Origin: Myrica gale
Taxonomy: Eukaryota > Streptophyta > Magnoliopsida > Fagales > Myricaceae
DNA length: 64,000 bases
Reading direction: 5' to 3'
Assembly (NCBI GenBank): GCA_963930655.1
Contig: OZ005605.1
Coordinates: forward strand, 22,327,501 to 22,391,500
The notes under the pieces: generated by a model
What the model was told of the DNA's origin: nothing
Database searches by the model: none
What the model saw: only the letters and a program-made list of their open reading frames with translations
Part shown: positions 11,763-22,473 of the stretch, piece by piece
Layout: each line of letters begins with the position of its first letter
Numbering within the stretch: position 1 is the first letter of the stretch
Made by a program: the position numbers and the translations under genes

Positions 11763-12598
11763 CAGAGAGTGAGACAACACAGAAGAGGGTAAAGAAAGAG
11801 ACAAATGGGTTTCCCACTCTCGGTCCTCAAAAATTTTCTGGTACTTTCAGTTTGGGTCTTCCGGTTTCGTTGCCTCGGAAGAGAATATGGGGAGCCTGCA
11901 TAATATATATTTTATTTTTTGGTTTGGTTTTTCTAATCATGATCTGCATTTATGACTGGCCTGCACGTTGCACTATCCACTATACAGGCCATCTGTAGGA
12001 CGAAAATAGCCTTTATAGTAGTTCACAATGACGGAACTGCCATTGCTGAACACAGTTCCTGACATGACTGCTTGACTTTACATTAAATTCTCCATGAGCC
12101 AGTCGGGGAGGAGTGATGGCCCTCTGTGGGGTCTCCTCAGATCTCAGAACCCTCGTCGCATAGCTCTCCGCCGCAGAGAGAAGCAGATTACCTCGACAAA
12201 CTCGCCCCCTCTTTTTTCGCTCGAGGGGTTTCTTTTATATTTTTACTATGACGGTGGACCTATCATCCTTCGAGTTCTAAGGTTACATTTAAGTGGTAAA
12301 ATTTCAACTTTTTTTTACTTTAATATATTAAAGTATTATAATATAACCTCTTTCATTCGAATTATTACTTTCTCATCGTAATAAATATTTCTTTATTTTT
12401 TCAATAAATTTAATGTTTTAAAATTTTAATACAAAAACACAACCTAATTAAAGATTGTACATATTAATTAGCTTTCCTTTATCAAGGGGATATTAATAAA
12501 TTGTTGTTTTTAAATTAAAATAATATGCTTGTATATGCAATTTGATATTTTTTCATAAATATCTTTAGGATAAATTTTGTTACCCCGTCCTCTCTGTC
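11763..12598. other. upstream/intergenic region, no gene recognised
   Basis: Likely promoter-proximal DNA of the esterase followed by AT-rich sequence. A 95-codon open frame at 12094-12381 shows no recognisable family. Confidence 0.4.
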
Positions 12599-13001
12599 AG
12601 GGGCGAAACTACACAACGACTATGGGGACAGCCGCCCCATCACTTGAAAAATCCTAGATGATGTTCGGTTGAGTTATTTTTTTAGAATTTTTTATATTTT
12701 GAGAATTTTTATGTGATGTTAACTTTATTAATATGCGTGTTGTAGTTATTTTTATATGGTATTAAAAATGATGTTTAATTGTATAATTTTTTATATTGTA
12801 AAAATTTAAAAAAATATAAAATTATTTTTTAACCGAACATCCACCTAATATTTCTAAAGCTCAGCCCCCGCCCTGACTCTCTATTTTCTCTCTCCAGTGG
12901 AGGTACTCTAAAATGTTTTTTTATAATACGTAGTAAATTATTTTTTTTCATTTTTCATTAGGATTTTGACCTATTCGAACGCATTCTTGATTCCGCCACT
13001 G
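12599..13001. mobile_element. worn hAT element of the CAGTGGCGGA family
   Basis: Starts CAGGGGCGAAACTA followed by an AGCCGCCCC block and ends GATTCCGCCACTG, the tips seen in the better copies at 25567, 27281 and 33524. The interior is AT-rich. No matching 8-bp flanks were found, so the ends or flanks have decayed. Confidence 0.5.
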
Positions 13002-13037
13002 ATCCGTGCAATATACTCTTATTCCTAATTATACCCT

Positions 13038-14284
13038 CCGTCCACATTCTGTCTAAATGATGATAGAATTTGATGATGTGAACACTATTGGTCACGTTAT
13101 AACCAATTAAATGAAGACTCGCATGTCCTTTGCTGACTGAGCTCAGCTATTTCTCCGCCTCTCATCCCATGCCACCCACATGCCCATTGATTTACTAAAA
13201 AGCTCATACAAAATCAATTAAATTTGGAAAGATGCGGAAGACCCAACCCCACTACTGCGACCCGAGCATACTCTTTCCCCTAATTTTTTTTTTTCAAATA
13301 CATCACGAACCCTTGTTCATCAAGATCCCTAGTTGTTTTAAGATCCCACCGCATCTTTGATTCTCCCACGGCCGTAAAGTTATTTCCCCTTGACGGCAGC
13401 TTATTGAATATTCAACAAGATTTCTAGTAGATAATTCAAGTTATTATCTGCAAGAAATAAAATTGAAAAACGGATTTGTCCATTACCCTCTCTAAGCAGC
13501 AATAGCTAATTGGCTAAAACTTTTAGAACTTATTTTACATTTTTCTATACATGTCAGATATGGATTGTATAAACAATTAGTTGTATCAACAATCAAAAAA
13601 TCAAAGAAGGACTCTGCACGAAATCCTAAACTAGAGAAGTTTGCTTGCGAATTCATCAACGGCGGTTACATCCAAACGCGAAGAAGCTAACTTTCTAGCA
13701 AGTTCTATGAGCTGTGACAAGTTTCTCCCCAATTTTAAAGTCACCTTCATTTCAAGCACCATCCCGACTTGCCCGCCATACTGGTAAGCGTTCACAGTGG
13801 TTGCTAACGCCCCGGTAGCTACACCGATTATTGCGGGCCACGACCCATTATTAACACAGGCAGAAAATACGGCTACAATGCCTGTGAGCAATGGACCTGA
13901 GATAGCTAAGATCTTGTTGATCTTCAACACCAGGTTGGCTTCGACCGCGAGAGAAATAACTCTCACTGCAGTGTGATCTTGAAACAACTACGGATCTTGA
14001 TGAGCTAGGGTTATTGATGTATTTTGGGAAAAAAAATTGGGAAAAGAGGACACTCGGTCGTAATCGTGGGTTTTCCATATCTTTCCAAAATTTAATTAAT
14101 GTTGCGTGAGCTTTTTAGTAAAGTAAGGGAGATGTAGGTGAATGGTGTGAGGTGGAGAAGGAGCTGAGCCCAATTAGCAAACAACATGCATGTGTGTCTT
14201 CATTTAATTAATTATGACGTAATCACTATTGACCACGTCATCAAATTTCGTCATCACTTGAATGAAAGGTGGACGAAAGAGTTG
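13038..14284. repeat. long imperfect inverted repeat flanking an F-box-like relic
   Basis: The plus-strand sequence 13038-13358 closely matches the reverse complement of 13967-14284. Shared blocks include GTCCAC, AAATTTGATGA, CAATTAAATGAAGA, GGCTCAGCT/GAGCTCAGCT, TTTACTAAAAAGCTCA and TCATCAAGATCC. Arms are about 320 bp at roughly 75-80 percent identity by eye, with about 610 bp between them. The right arm lies immediately upstream of the relic at 13631-13987 on the minus strand. Either two convergent copies of the same 5' region, or long terminal inverted repeats of a Pack-MULE-like element, would explain it. No 9-bp target duplication was found. Confidence 0.8.
13631..13987 (-). pseudogene. 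C-terminal relic of an F-box protein like Arabidopsis At4g22030
   Basis: The minus-strand frame contains INKILAISGPLLTGIVAVFS, GATGALATTVNAYQYGGQVG-type sequence, EMKVTLKLGRNLSQL and DEFASKLL. These match blocks I recall from the C-terminal half of the plant F-box protein family At4g22030. The F-box itself and the N-terminal half are absent. GGQVGMVLEM runs straight into EMKVTLKLGR. In the family these are separated by a few dozen residues and each carries an FEM-like triplet, so the intervening piece was probably lost between short direct repeats. The start shown may not be a real initiation site. The relic sits between inverted repeats (13038-13358, 13967-14284). Confidence 0.65.
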
Positions 14285-14299
14285 ACATGTTTGAGACCC

Positions 14300-14470
14300 C
14301 AAATATTTGGGGTCTTAACAAATCGAACAAACCAAACAAACTTCAAAATTTTTAACTTTTACACCTATACACTTCACTTTTCACAAACCCCAATAAATCT
14401 CAATAAAGTAAAGATTCTCAAAATTTTGGGAATATTCCCCAATATTTTGGCAAACAAACATCCCCAGTAT
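14300..14470. mobile_element. MITE-like element
   Basis: AT-rich block with AAAATTTT motifs ending ATTTTGGCAAACAAACATCC. The same arrangement is found inverted near 19795-19980 (GGAGTTTGTTTGCCTAATATTTTG ... ACCAACAAACGCTCC). Boundaries are approximate. Confidence 0.45.
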
Positions 14471-14626
14471 AACTAAAAATAGAGAGGTATACTACAAGGA
14501 CGGTGGGACTACAAAATTTATCTTAAGAACATTTATAAGAAAACATCAAACTATAATTACAAGCATATTATTTTAACCTACTTTTAAGTAGCAGTTTTTT
14601 TACACAAATATCTTGGCAGCAATACA

Positions 14627-14997
14627 CACTACAAAAAAATAGGTCTATAGTGGCGATCGCTAAAAATGCAGCTAAAAGATGTTTTTAGCGGCGTTTTGCA
14701 AAAAATGTCACTAAAGGACGGGCCGCCACTATAGACCCTCTAAAAAGTCTGTACCATCGTTTTCAAGAAACGCTGCAAAAAGGTAAAATTGTGTTCGGGT
14801 CTATAGCGACTGCCTCTAAAAGTATGTACCAATGTTTTCACGAAACGCTGCAAAAAGGCAAAATTGTGTTCGGGTCTATAGCGCCCGCGGTCTTCAGCAG
14901 CAGTCGCGCAAACCGTCACTATAGATCTATTGCGACGGACCTATAACAGCGGTTTTTTTACCTCTAACCGCTGCTAAAGGTCATATTTTTTGTAGTG
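14627..14997. mobile_element. short non-autonomous CACTA element, both ends present
   Basis: Starts CACTACAAAAAAATAGGTCT and ends TTTTTTGTAGTG: 371 bp with CACTA tips in inverted orientation. The interior has subterminal repeats of TATAGCGGC/GCCGCTA type and a near-duplicate pair around AAACGCTGCAAAAAGG (about 14768 and 14845). The 3-bp flanks are ACA and ACC, so the target duplication is imperfect. There is no coding capacity. Confidence 0.75.
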
Positions 14998-15849
14998 ACC
15001 GTTATAGATTATTTATATTATTTTCAACCCCCAAAAATCCCATAATCCCTTTGTAGGCTGATGCAACGAGGGCTTCGATACGAGGGTGGGCCTGTCATGC
15101 TTCAGTGTAGACTAATGCAACAAGGGCAGATTAGTCCGTAAAAAAAGTTTGTACGTGATAATTAATTAGCTTTAGTTTACCAACTACGTCCTTAAATTAT
15201 TATTTTAAACACCTATAATAAGTATCTAAAGATTCTAAACATGGGTAGAGAATATTTAGCTTTGTTTTACCAAAGAGATCTTTCTAGATGATTCATCCAA
15301 CTTAATTTTTCCAATGCACTCAGAAAATATTTTAGAGTTCCATTTTAATTAAATAAATTAATAATCGATATTACCTATGTCATCTATGTGGAGCACTTCG
15401 TATGAGCATAATAGTATTCTGATTAATGAAATATATATCTAGAATATACCACCATATAAATCACCATGATCTTGTACCATTACAATAAAACTCGTATGCG
15501 TTGATAGTGGGATGCATTTCCAAGAACGAGCTTAGGCATGTGAATATCTATTAGAGACCGCAGCCTTTTTTCAATTTTTTTTTAATTTTTCTCACTTTAG
15601 TCGACTATAGGAAAAATATATATAACATGTCTTTTATATTGAGCCCGCCGACATAGTGCCCTATAAATAGGAGAAGACAACCTTTTAACGATGTATTGGA
15701 GAGAAGAAGTGAGTCCTGTAGAAAGAATGAAAATAGTCTAGAAAGTGTAGAAAGCGAAGAACTGAGTGTCAGTGCGAGTGACATGAGGCTAGAGAAGAAG
15801 TGAGTCCTGTAGAAAGTATGATGTGCTTTTGAAATTTTGTTGGGTCCCT
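14998..15849. other. intergenic, no gene recognised
   Basis: AT-rich sequence. A short stretch near 15705-15730 (GAAGTGAGTCCTGTAGAAAG) recurs at 15795-15820, a small local duplication. Nothing else was recognised. Confidence 0.4.
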
Positions 15850-18184
15850 AGTGGCAGATTCAGGGGTAGTGCACTCATGCGTCTACCACCCATGGTTCAG
15901 TTCAAAACAAAATTTTATGTGTTTTTTTTATAAATTGGCCTGAGCCCGACACTCATCAGCCCAGGCTATATGAGGAACAAAGTTAGTTAATGGGTGGAAA
16001 AAATACACGGAAAAAAAACTGAAAATAATAAGTAACAAAGCTACTTTTAACTTCTATATATAATCTATTAATATTGGATCTTCAAGCAAAATACACTGTT
16101 AATTCTTTGATCAACAATCCTAATCTTGCATTCATATTAGTATGATACTAATTAATGCGATCATATATTAAGATTTTAGTCGACATCCATCAACGATCAG
16201 GCTGAAGGTCTCGTTTTTACTTATTTTTTTAATTTACTAAGTACCTTTATAGGCAAACATAAGCTTTTAGTAAAGAAGCCAAGATTAGAAGGAAAGGTTA
16301 AATCAAAGTTAGACGAGAAAATATTAATTATCAATATTAATTGTGGTCTAAATTGTGTGTGGGTGTGAATTTTGCCTTAAAATTTAATTTTAGCTGCAAG
16401 AACAGTATGTCCAACAATTCAAGTTTGCATATTTTCAGCTTGAAGTCAAAACTTATGTGCACTTCATTGATACACATTACAAATAACATAACCTTAATCA
16501 CTTATATATATGTGTGGTGTGTGAAAGACTCAAAATTGACCTGATCGTATGTCTCTATCAAGACGATATGCATTAAGTGTCCCAGGAAACTCTCTAAATT
16601 CTTCATTAAAAATAGAATATACACTGCAAATATTAAAACATCATTGCCAACTGATTGATTGTCTTCAATTTTATTTTGTCACCTTTCAATCGTAAGGCTG
16701 GGCATTTGTTTTGGTTTGAACCAGAACATCCAATTCCGACCATTTTCGGTACCGGAACCAGATCACATTTTAGTAAAAAATCAGAACCGGAACCGGAACT
16801 AGAAATTCCTGCTGAAATGCCGAAATTTTTCGTCCCGGTATATTTTTAAAAAATAAAAATAAAAAATAAAGTAGTGACCTGGGTCGACCTAGGACCCAGG
16901 TCGCTTAACCCAACGAAATTAGGTCATTTCATTCCAGCCTCCAGGTTTCCAGCGCTCACCCCCTCTCTCTCTCATTCTCCATGCCGTCAACTTGAGCCAT
17001 GTGCCCCACCCTCCTTGTCCCGGCTCGTCTCTCTGATTCTCAGTCAACCGTGCTTAGCTCATATTTCCCTCTATCTCTCGTCGTCGCATCACATTGTGAC
17101 CGAATATTTTGTTTGGTTCGTTATTGTAATCGGCTGCTAGTGTAAATATTTACATATTTACATCTGAGGGCGAGATCATGAAGGTCGTTCGGGAATGAGG
17201 GCATGACATGTTTTGGTGGGTGGATTTCATGGCCGAAGACGAAGAGAAGAGGCACGGAGAGGAAGAAAGCGAATGAAAGGACAAATGGGGTCGATGAGTA
17301 CATAGTGTTCGACTATTTCTGCAAAGTGAAAAACTTGGGAAAGACATTGATAATTCAGAAGCTTTCACTCTCCAATTTCTTGGGCTTTCTTGGAATCTTC
17401 TGTGATTGGACTGTGAACAAGGAAACAACCATAGAATTTACGGATCTGAGGTAGGAGTTAAGGTGATGGAAATGTTCACGGATCTGTACAACTCTTTTCT
17501 ATTCTCTTTATTATCTTTAATATGATTTTGGTTTTATTTTTGTATGGAGTTCTAGAAGATAGCAATTTACATTTTTCATAGACAAAAGATAGCATTTTAC
17601 TGTTTATGTATGGATTGCTTTGCTCGTTGTTGGGTTGATTTTGTTTTGAGATTTACAGATTTGGTAGTTGACTGGTTGATACTTGTTAAGTTGATTTTGA
17701 ATGCGATTTGAAAGTTGTTAGGTTGATTTCTTTTTAGGATTTGCCGATTTGGGTTGATTTTGAATGTGATTTGAAAGCATTGGGTTGATCTGTAAACAAT
17801 TGTTGGGTTAAAAGTTGATGGGTAACTTCTGGTTTTGTTAATTTTTTTTTTTGACAGATCTGGTTTGGGTGGTGGTAACCGCTACCGTCACCGTCAAAAC
17901 CGTCACCGTTAGGTGCCGGTTTCCACATCTAACAGTGCCGATTGCGGTATCTATTTTTGGAAAATCGCCTATAGAGGCGACGGTGGCAGTGGAGGGCATA
18001 ACCGTCACCGCTGATGCACAACCCTACATAGTACGATACATGTATTTTAATATTTTTAATACTTTTAGTCCTTAATTTTTGACTTTGTAACTCTAAAATA
18101 ATTTTTTACATTATGAAGATTTTTTTTTGTTATTTCGTCTTTAAATTTTGCTACCTTTAAATTTTAATCCTAATTTCGCCACTG
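15850..18184. mobile_element. old hAT element (CAGTGGCGGA family) with a nested insertion
   Basis: The left tip AGTGGCAGATTCAGGGG and right tip CCTAATTTCGCCACTG match this family. The flanks GGGTCCCT (15842-15849) and AGATCCCT (18185-18192) agree at 6 of 8 positions. The sequence before 16690 (CTGATTGATTGTCTTCAATTTT) and after 18027 (CATAGTACGATACATGTATTTT) resembles the leader and 3' tail of the copy at 25567-26972. The transposase frame is not preserved. A different GC-rich element occupies about 16692-18027. Confidence 0.6.
16692..18027. mobile_element. second hAT-like element nested in the first
   Basis: Left end TAAGGCTGGGCAT followed by ACCGGAACCGGAACT motifs. Right end carries ACCGCTACCGTCACCGTC repeats and ATGCACAACCCTA. 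Tip structure and accgg-type subterminal repeats fit plant hAT MITE families with TAGGG(C/G)TG tips. No convincing 8-bp target duplication was found, so the exact ends are uncertain. Confidence 0.5.
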
Positions 18185-18192
18185 AGATCCCT

Positions 18193-18932
18193 TCTTATTT
18201 CTTCTTACTTATAAAGTGTTGTTTCCTTCCTATAAAAAGCTTTTCTTCAAATTCATTCTTATTTCTTCTTACTTGTAAAGTGTTGTTTCCTTCCTATAAA
18301 AAGCTTTTCTTCAAAGTTTATTCGTTCAGTTAGTTTCAAATCTAGCTAGTATTAATATATACTTGCGACCATGTCTACGTTCTCTTCATTTTCTCAGCTT
18401 TATGCGAAAAAAAAATGGAGTGCAGGCAATAGCATGCATGCACGCCGGTGCTTTTCTCGTCGTTAACATTTAAGTATTGTAAATGGTACGGCTAGGTTAA
18501 TTAGTTTCGCTTCTATAAAGACGATTGCTTTTCCGGATGCTCATGATAACGCTCAAATCAAGTTTCGTACGTAAAGCTATGACTCGTGCTGTCGAGCTGT
18601 CACGAGTTTGATAATATATAACTATACTCCTTCCATAGACCCTTTCAGTTGACATCTAAGTGCTTAAATGAAATGAAGGGATGTTGGTTTTGGTTTGTAT
18701 TGTAGGATATACATAAGTTATAAAATTTATAAATGTAAACATATACAAATATGAATACATCAAAATAACTTATGTACTTATACCATTCTAAATTTTAACA
18801 TTACCTAAAAATTTTCGAAACACTTGTAATTTTAAAAATCTCACCAAAACGAACATCACTTAAAACAAAAAAATAATAAGAATAAAAGGGAATGGACTTA
18901 TAGAAAAATCAAAACCGAAATAAAAGATCAAG
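18193..18932. other. intergenic, no gene recognised
   Basis: AT-rich. A block of about 60 bp with TCTTATTTCTTCTTACTT and TCCTTCCTATAAAAAGC occurs twice in tandem between 18190 and 18315. Otherwise nothing is recognised. Confidence 0.4.
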
Positions 18933-18940
18933 GGGAATAT

Positions 18941-19218
18941 TAGGGCTGCACACAACCAGACCGCGGATCGGACCGGACCGAATTTGCGGTCGGGTCTGGT
19001 CCTCTTGTTTATTAAATGTGGTCTGGACCGGACCGGACCGCATTTATTAATATAAATAAAAAATATATTTTTTATAATTTTATTATAAATTATAAACTCC
19101 CCCTTTGAAATTAACCTAATTTTTTTAAAAAATAAAAAAATTGAAACGGGTCCTCTATTTTAGGAGGACCGGATATTCAGTCCGAAAACCGGACCGAAAA
19201 TCCGGTTGTTCAGCCCTA
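18941..19218. mobile_element. hAT MITE with TAGGGCTG tips
   Basis: 278 bp. Left tip TAGGGCTGCACA, right tip TGTTCAGCCCTA. Subterminal GGACCGGACCG repeats lie on both sides of an AT-rich centre. Flanks GGGAATAT (18933-18940) and GAGAATAT (19219-19226) match at 7 of 8 positions, a typical hAT target duplication. Non-coding. Confidence 0.85.
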
Positions 19219-19595
19219 GAGAATATGATCAATTACTCCTAGGATTGTGCTGCATTTTGAGCCGCCGAGAACAATCTTTGAACACCCATTATTGATGGGT
19301 GCGGTGGTTTGTTGAGGTTTCTGAGTGCAGAAATTCTCTGAGCATATCCTGACTGCAAGGGAATGGTGCCCGTCGACTGGGGACCGGATATCCGAACTGA
19401 AAACCGGACCGAAAATCCGGTTGTTCAGCCCTATCCGGAATATGATCAATTACTCCTGGGATTGTGCTGCATTTTGAGCCGCCGAGAACAATCTTTGAAC
19501 ACCCATTATTGACGGGTGCGGTGGTTGTTGAGGTTTCTAGTGCAGAAATTCTCTGAGCATATCATGACTGCAAGGGAATGGTGACCGCCGACTGG
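19166..19595. repeat. 215-bp tandem duplication spanning a MITE end and its flank
   Basis: 19166-19380 recurs at 19381-19595. The unit includes the right end of the MITE at 18941-19218 (ACCGGACCGAAAATCCGG) and about 160 bp of flanking DNA (GTGCTGCATTTTGAGCCGCC and following). The copies differ at several positions. The duplication must post-date the MITE insertion. Confidence 0.9.
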
Positions 19596-19794
19596 TACAT
19601 GCTTTAGTTAGGCATAAGCAGAATCTCATGCTTTTGTTTTTTTGTTTTTTTACTTTCCTTTTGTTTTTGTTTGGGGTGGGGCGGCTCGAAGCTAGGAATA
19701 GATGTTAGGGGGTCACTTGCACATAAATTGGGAGGCCAAAATGTAAAATCTACAAGAAAATAATATTTATGTTAAAGAATTTTTTTCCCTCTTG

Positions 19795-19980
19795 ATATTT
19801 GGGAGGAGTTTGTTTGCCTAATATTTTGAGACATCAAAATTTTGACCAAATCAAATACGCTATAAAAATTTCAACATTTATACATATTCCAAAACTTTTC
19901 CAAACCTCAATAAATTTTAATATCTAAAAAATTCTTAAAATTTTAAGAATATTTTCCTACCAACAAACGCTCCCTTGAGG
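19795..19980. mobile_element. MITE-like element
   Basis: TIR-like ends GGGAGGAGTTTGTTTG and CAACAAACGCTCCC, with an AT-rich interior containing AAAATTTT motifs. Related in layout to 14300-14470. Boundaries approximate. Confidence 0.5.
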
Positions 19981-20020
19981 GGGCTGGAGGGCCCGCCCCC
20001 AGTTTCATCCCAGGGGTGGG

Positions 20021-20355
20021 TAGGGGTGGGCAAAAAACCCGAGACCCGACAACCCGAACCGGCCCGACCCGTTTCCGACCCGATCGGGTCGGGTTTAGTC
20101 GGGGTCGGGGTCGGGTTTACAGACAAATAAAAGTTCGGGTTCGGGTTCGGGTTTGTGAACAAACCCGAACCCGACCCGAACCCGAAAATATAACTCCTCC
20201 ACCCCGTAACCCGCGTTTTCCGAACCAAACCGACCCGTTTCGACCCGATATTTTCGGGTTTTTTCGGGTTCGGGTTTCCTCACAAATAAACCCGAATATT
20301 TCGGGTCGGGTTCGGTTTGAAATTTTCGAACCCGAACCCGGTTTGCCCACCCCTA
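20021..20355. mobile_element. hAT MITE with TAGGGGTGGGCAAA tips
   Basis: 335 bp with inverted tips TAGGGGTGGGCAAA / TTTGCCCACCCCTA and a perfect 8-bp target duplication GGGGTGGG (20013-20020 and 20356-20363). The interior is packed with CGGGTTCGGGT and ACCCGAACCCG repeats in both orientations. The open frames across it are a by-product of this repetition and do not encode a protein. Confidence 0.92.
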
Positions 20356-20363
20356 GGGGTGGG

Positions 20364-21401
20364 AGTTTATCAAGCAGACGTATAGGCCGGAAAAGGTCAT
20401 GTAATGTGTTTTTCCTGGAGCGGTTTAGATCCGCTGCATGAAACATTTTGCTTCATTACGAGTTTGTAGTTCCATCAGCAGTATTGATTGATCTTACATG
20501 TCAATATATATTATATGGATATTTTGATATCCTGAATCGCATGATATAGAGTGGGAGAAGCTGAAGAAATTAGAAATGAGATCAAGCCTAATCTGAGTAG
20601 ATTTTGGCTAAATTGAGTCTTGATTCTAAAAGTCTTTACAAATATAAGTGCAAAATATATCAAACTAAGGGTCCGTTTGTATTCTAAAATTTTATACCCT
20701 CTAAAATTTTAACACAATTAAATATTATAATATAATATCTCTCATCAAATCATTACTTTTCACTATCTGTTCTGTGTTTTACTAAACTCAATTCTAAAAT
20801 TTTAGGTCATAAATCAACCCTAAAGAGAATATTGAACGCTTCAAGGTCCTTGGTTCTTTACTGGTACTCTGGCTTCGCAGTTTTACTTTAATTAATGCCG
20901 CTATGGCGCCTATAGGCTATAGCTGCGAAGCCTGCGATCTGTTCGGTCAGTACGTTATTCAACTTAAGATAAATTATATTTTACCAGCGAGCAAGCGGGT
21001 CACAAACAAGCTTAAGGCATATTTTTATGTTCAGGACACGATGAGAAGAACAAAGAAGATTGTCCTTTTACCACCCCTTCCTTTGACCGAATCGGTTATA
21101 TATTTTCTGTGCCTCCTAACCTTTAAACAGTCAAGTAACTTCAAATTTACATAGTGTTTGTGATGTTAGTTTGCAAACACTATGTTAGATTGGTTCTGGG
21201 ATAGCGACAAAAGAGAAGGTTAAACACCAATGTTACTTGAAAGAAATCTGGGCACCTTTATTATGATATTCTAACTAAATAATTAGATCCTGCGTTTAGA
21301 AAAGATTACCTTTAATTTATTTTATTGTCTCTTGATAAAATATAAAGGACCCCCGACTTTTCGTATGGCCTTACAAATAGCCTTCCTCCGAGGATTCTGT
21401 T
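20364..21401. other. intergenic with one MITE-like block at about 20671-20824
   Basis: 20671-20824 begins GGGTCCGTTTGTATTCTAAAA and ends TTTTAGGTCATAAATCAACCC, resembling the AAAATTTTA MITE family also seen at 33335-33515 and 40657-40833. An open frame at 20903-21154 has no recognisable family. Confidence 0.45.
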
Positions 21402-21410
21402 TAAATCTTA

Positions 21411-22464
21411 GGGATAAATGATATTTTGGTCCTGAAATTTGGGTGGAAATCAAATTAATCCCTTAACAATTTTTTTTATCAATCAGGTCCTTATAGTTTG
21501 CATGTAAATCAAATTAGTCTTTTATCAATTTTTTTCATCAATCGGGTCCTTGATCTTTACATGCTTTTATATTAAGTTCTTCCGTCCAAATTCGTCCACT
21601 GACTTAACGGTAAGTGTCAACCTGATCTGCTCGGGATGGAGAGCTGAGAGGATCGAGAGGCCGGAGCAGGACGGGCTGCTATCAAATTAGTCCATTATCA
21701 ATTTTTTTCATCAATCGAGTCTCTCATCTGTACATACTTTTATATTAAGTCTTTCCGTCCAAATCTGTCCACTGACTTAACGGTAAGTGTCAATCTGATC
21801 TGCTCGGGATGAATATCTGAGAGGATCTAGAGGCCCGAGCAGGTCGGTCGCGTGCAAAAATACTATATAAAAGCAGTCTGAGCATCCCGAGCACAAGCAA
21901 CCCGACATCCCGAGCACAATCAGCCCGAGCATCCCGAGCATAAGCAGATCGAGAGGCCCGAGCACCAAGGCCGCTCGTGCAAAGGCTATATAAAAGTAGC
22001 CCGAGCATCCTGAGCCACTAGCAGCCCGGCCTGCTTGGGCCTCTCGATCCTCTCAGCTCTCCATCCCGAGCAGATCAGGTTGGCACTTACCGTTAAGTGA
22101 GTGGACGAATTTGGACAGAAGGACTTAATATAAAAGCATGTAAAGATGAAAGACTCGATTGATGAAAAAAATTTGATAAGAGACTAATTTGATAGCAGCC
22201 CGGACTTGTCAGGCCTCTCGATCCTCTCAGCTCTCCATCCCAAGCAGATCAGGTTGACACTTACCGTTAAGTCAGTAGACGAATTTGGACGGAAGAACTT
22301 AATATAAAAGCATGTAAAGATCAAGGACCCGATTGATGAAAAAAATTGATAAAGGACTAATTTGATTTACATGCAAACTATAAGGACCTGATTGATGAAA
22401 AAAATTATTAAGAGACTAATTTAATTTTCACCCAAACTTCATGGACCAAAATATCATTTATCCC
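21411..22464. mobile_element. foldback Mutator-like element with nested terminal inverted repeats
   Basis: 1054 bp bounded by a perfect 9-bp target duplication TAAATCTTA (21402-21410 and 22465-22473), as expected for Mutator-like elements. The tips GGGATAAATGATATTTTGG and their complement open inverted arms of roughly 400 bp. Each arm contains two copies of a block with CTTAACGGTAAGTGTCAA, GATCTGCTCGGGATG and a spacer rich in ATCAATTTTTTTCATCAATC. The centre has repeated CCCGAGCATCCCGAGC motifs. No transposase is seen. The element could fold into one long stem with internal sub-stems. Confidence 0.9.
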
Positions 22465-22473
22465 TAAATCTTA

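Noticed and set aside
12094-12381. 95-codon plus-strand frame
   Set aside because: The second half is AT-rich low-complexity translation. No recognisable family and no splice or promoter context.
20016-20446. Open frames rich in RPDRV / PEPEPE words
   Set aside because: They are translations of CGGGTTCGGGT repeats in a hAT MITE with an exact target duplication.
21777-22008. Minus-strand frames with LGLIVLGMSGCL-type repeats
   Set aside because: Translation of the repetitive core of the foldback Mutator element; no family match.
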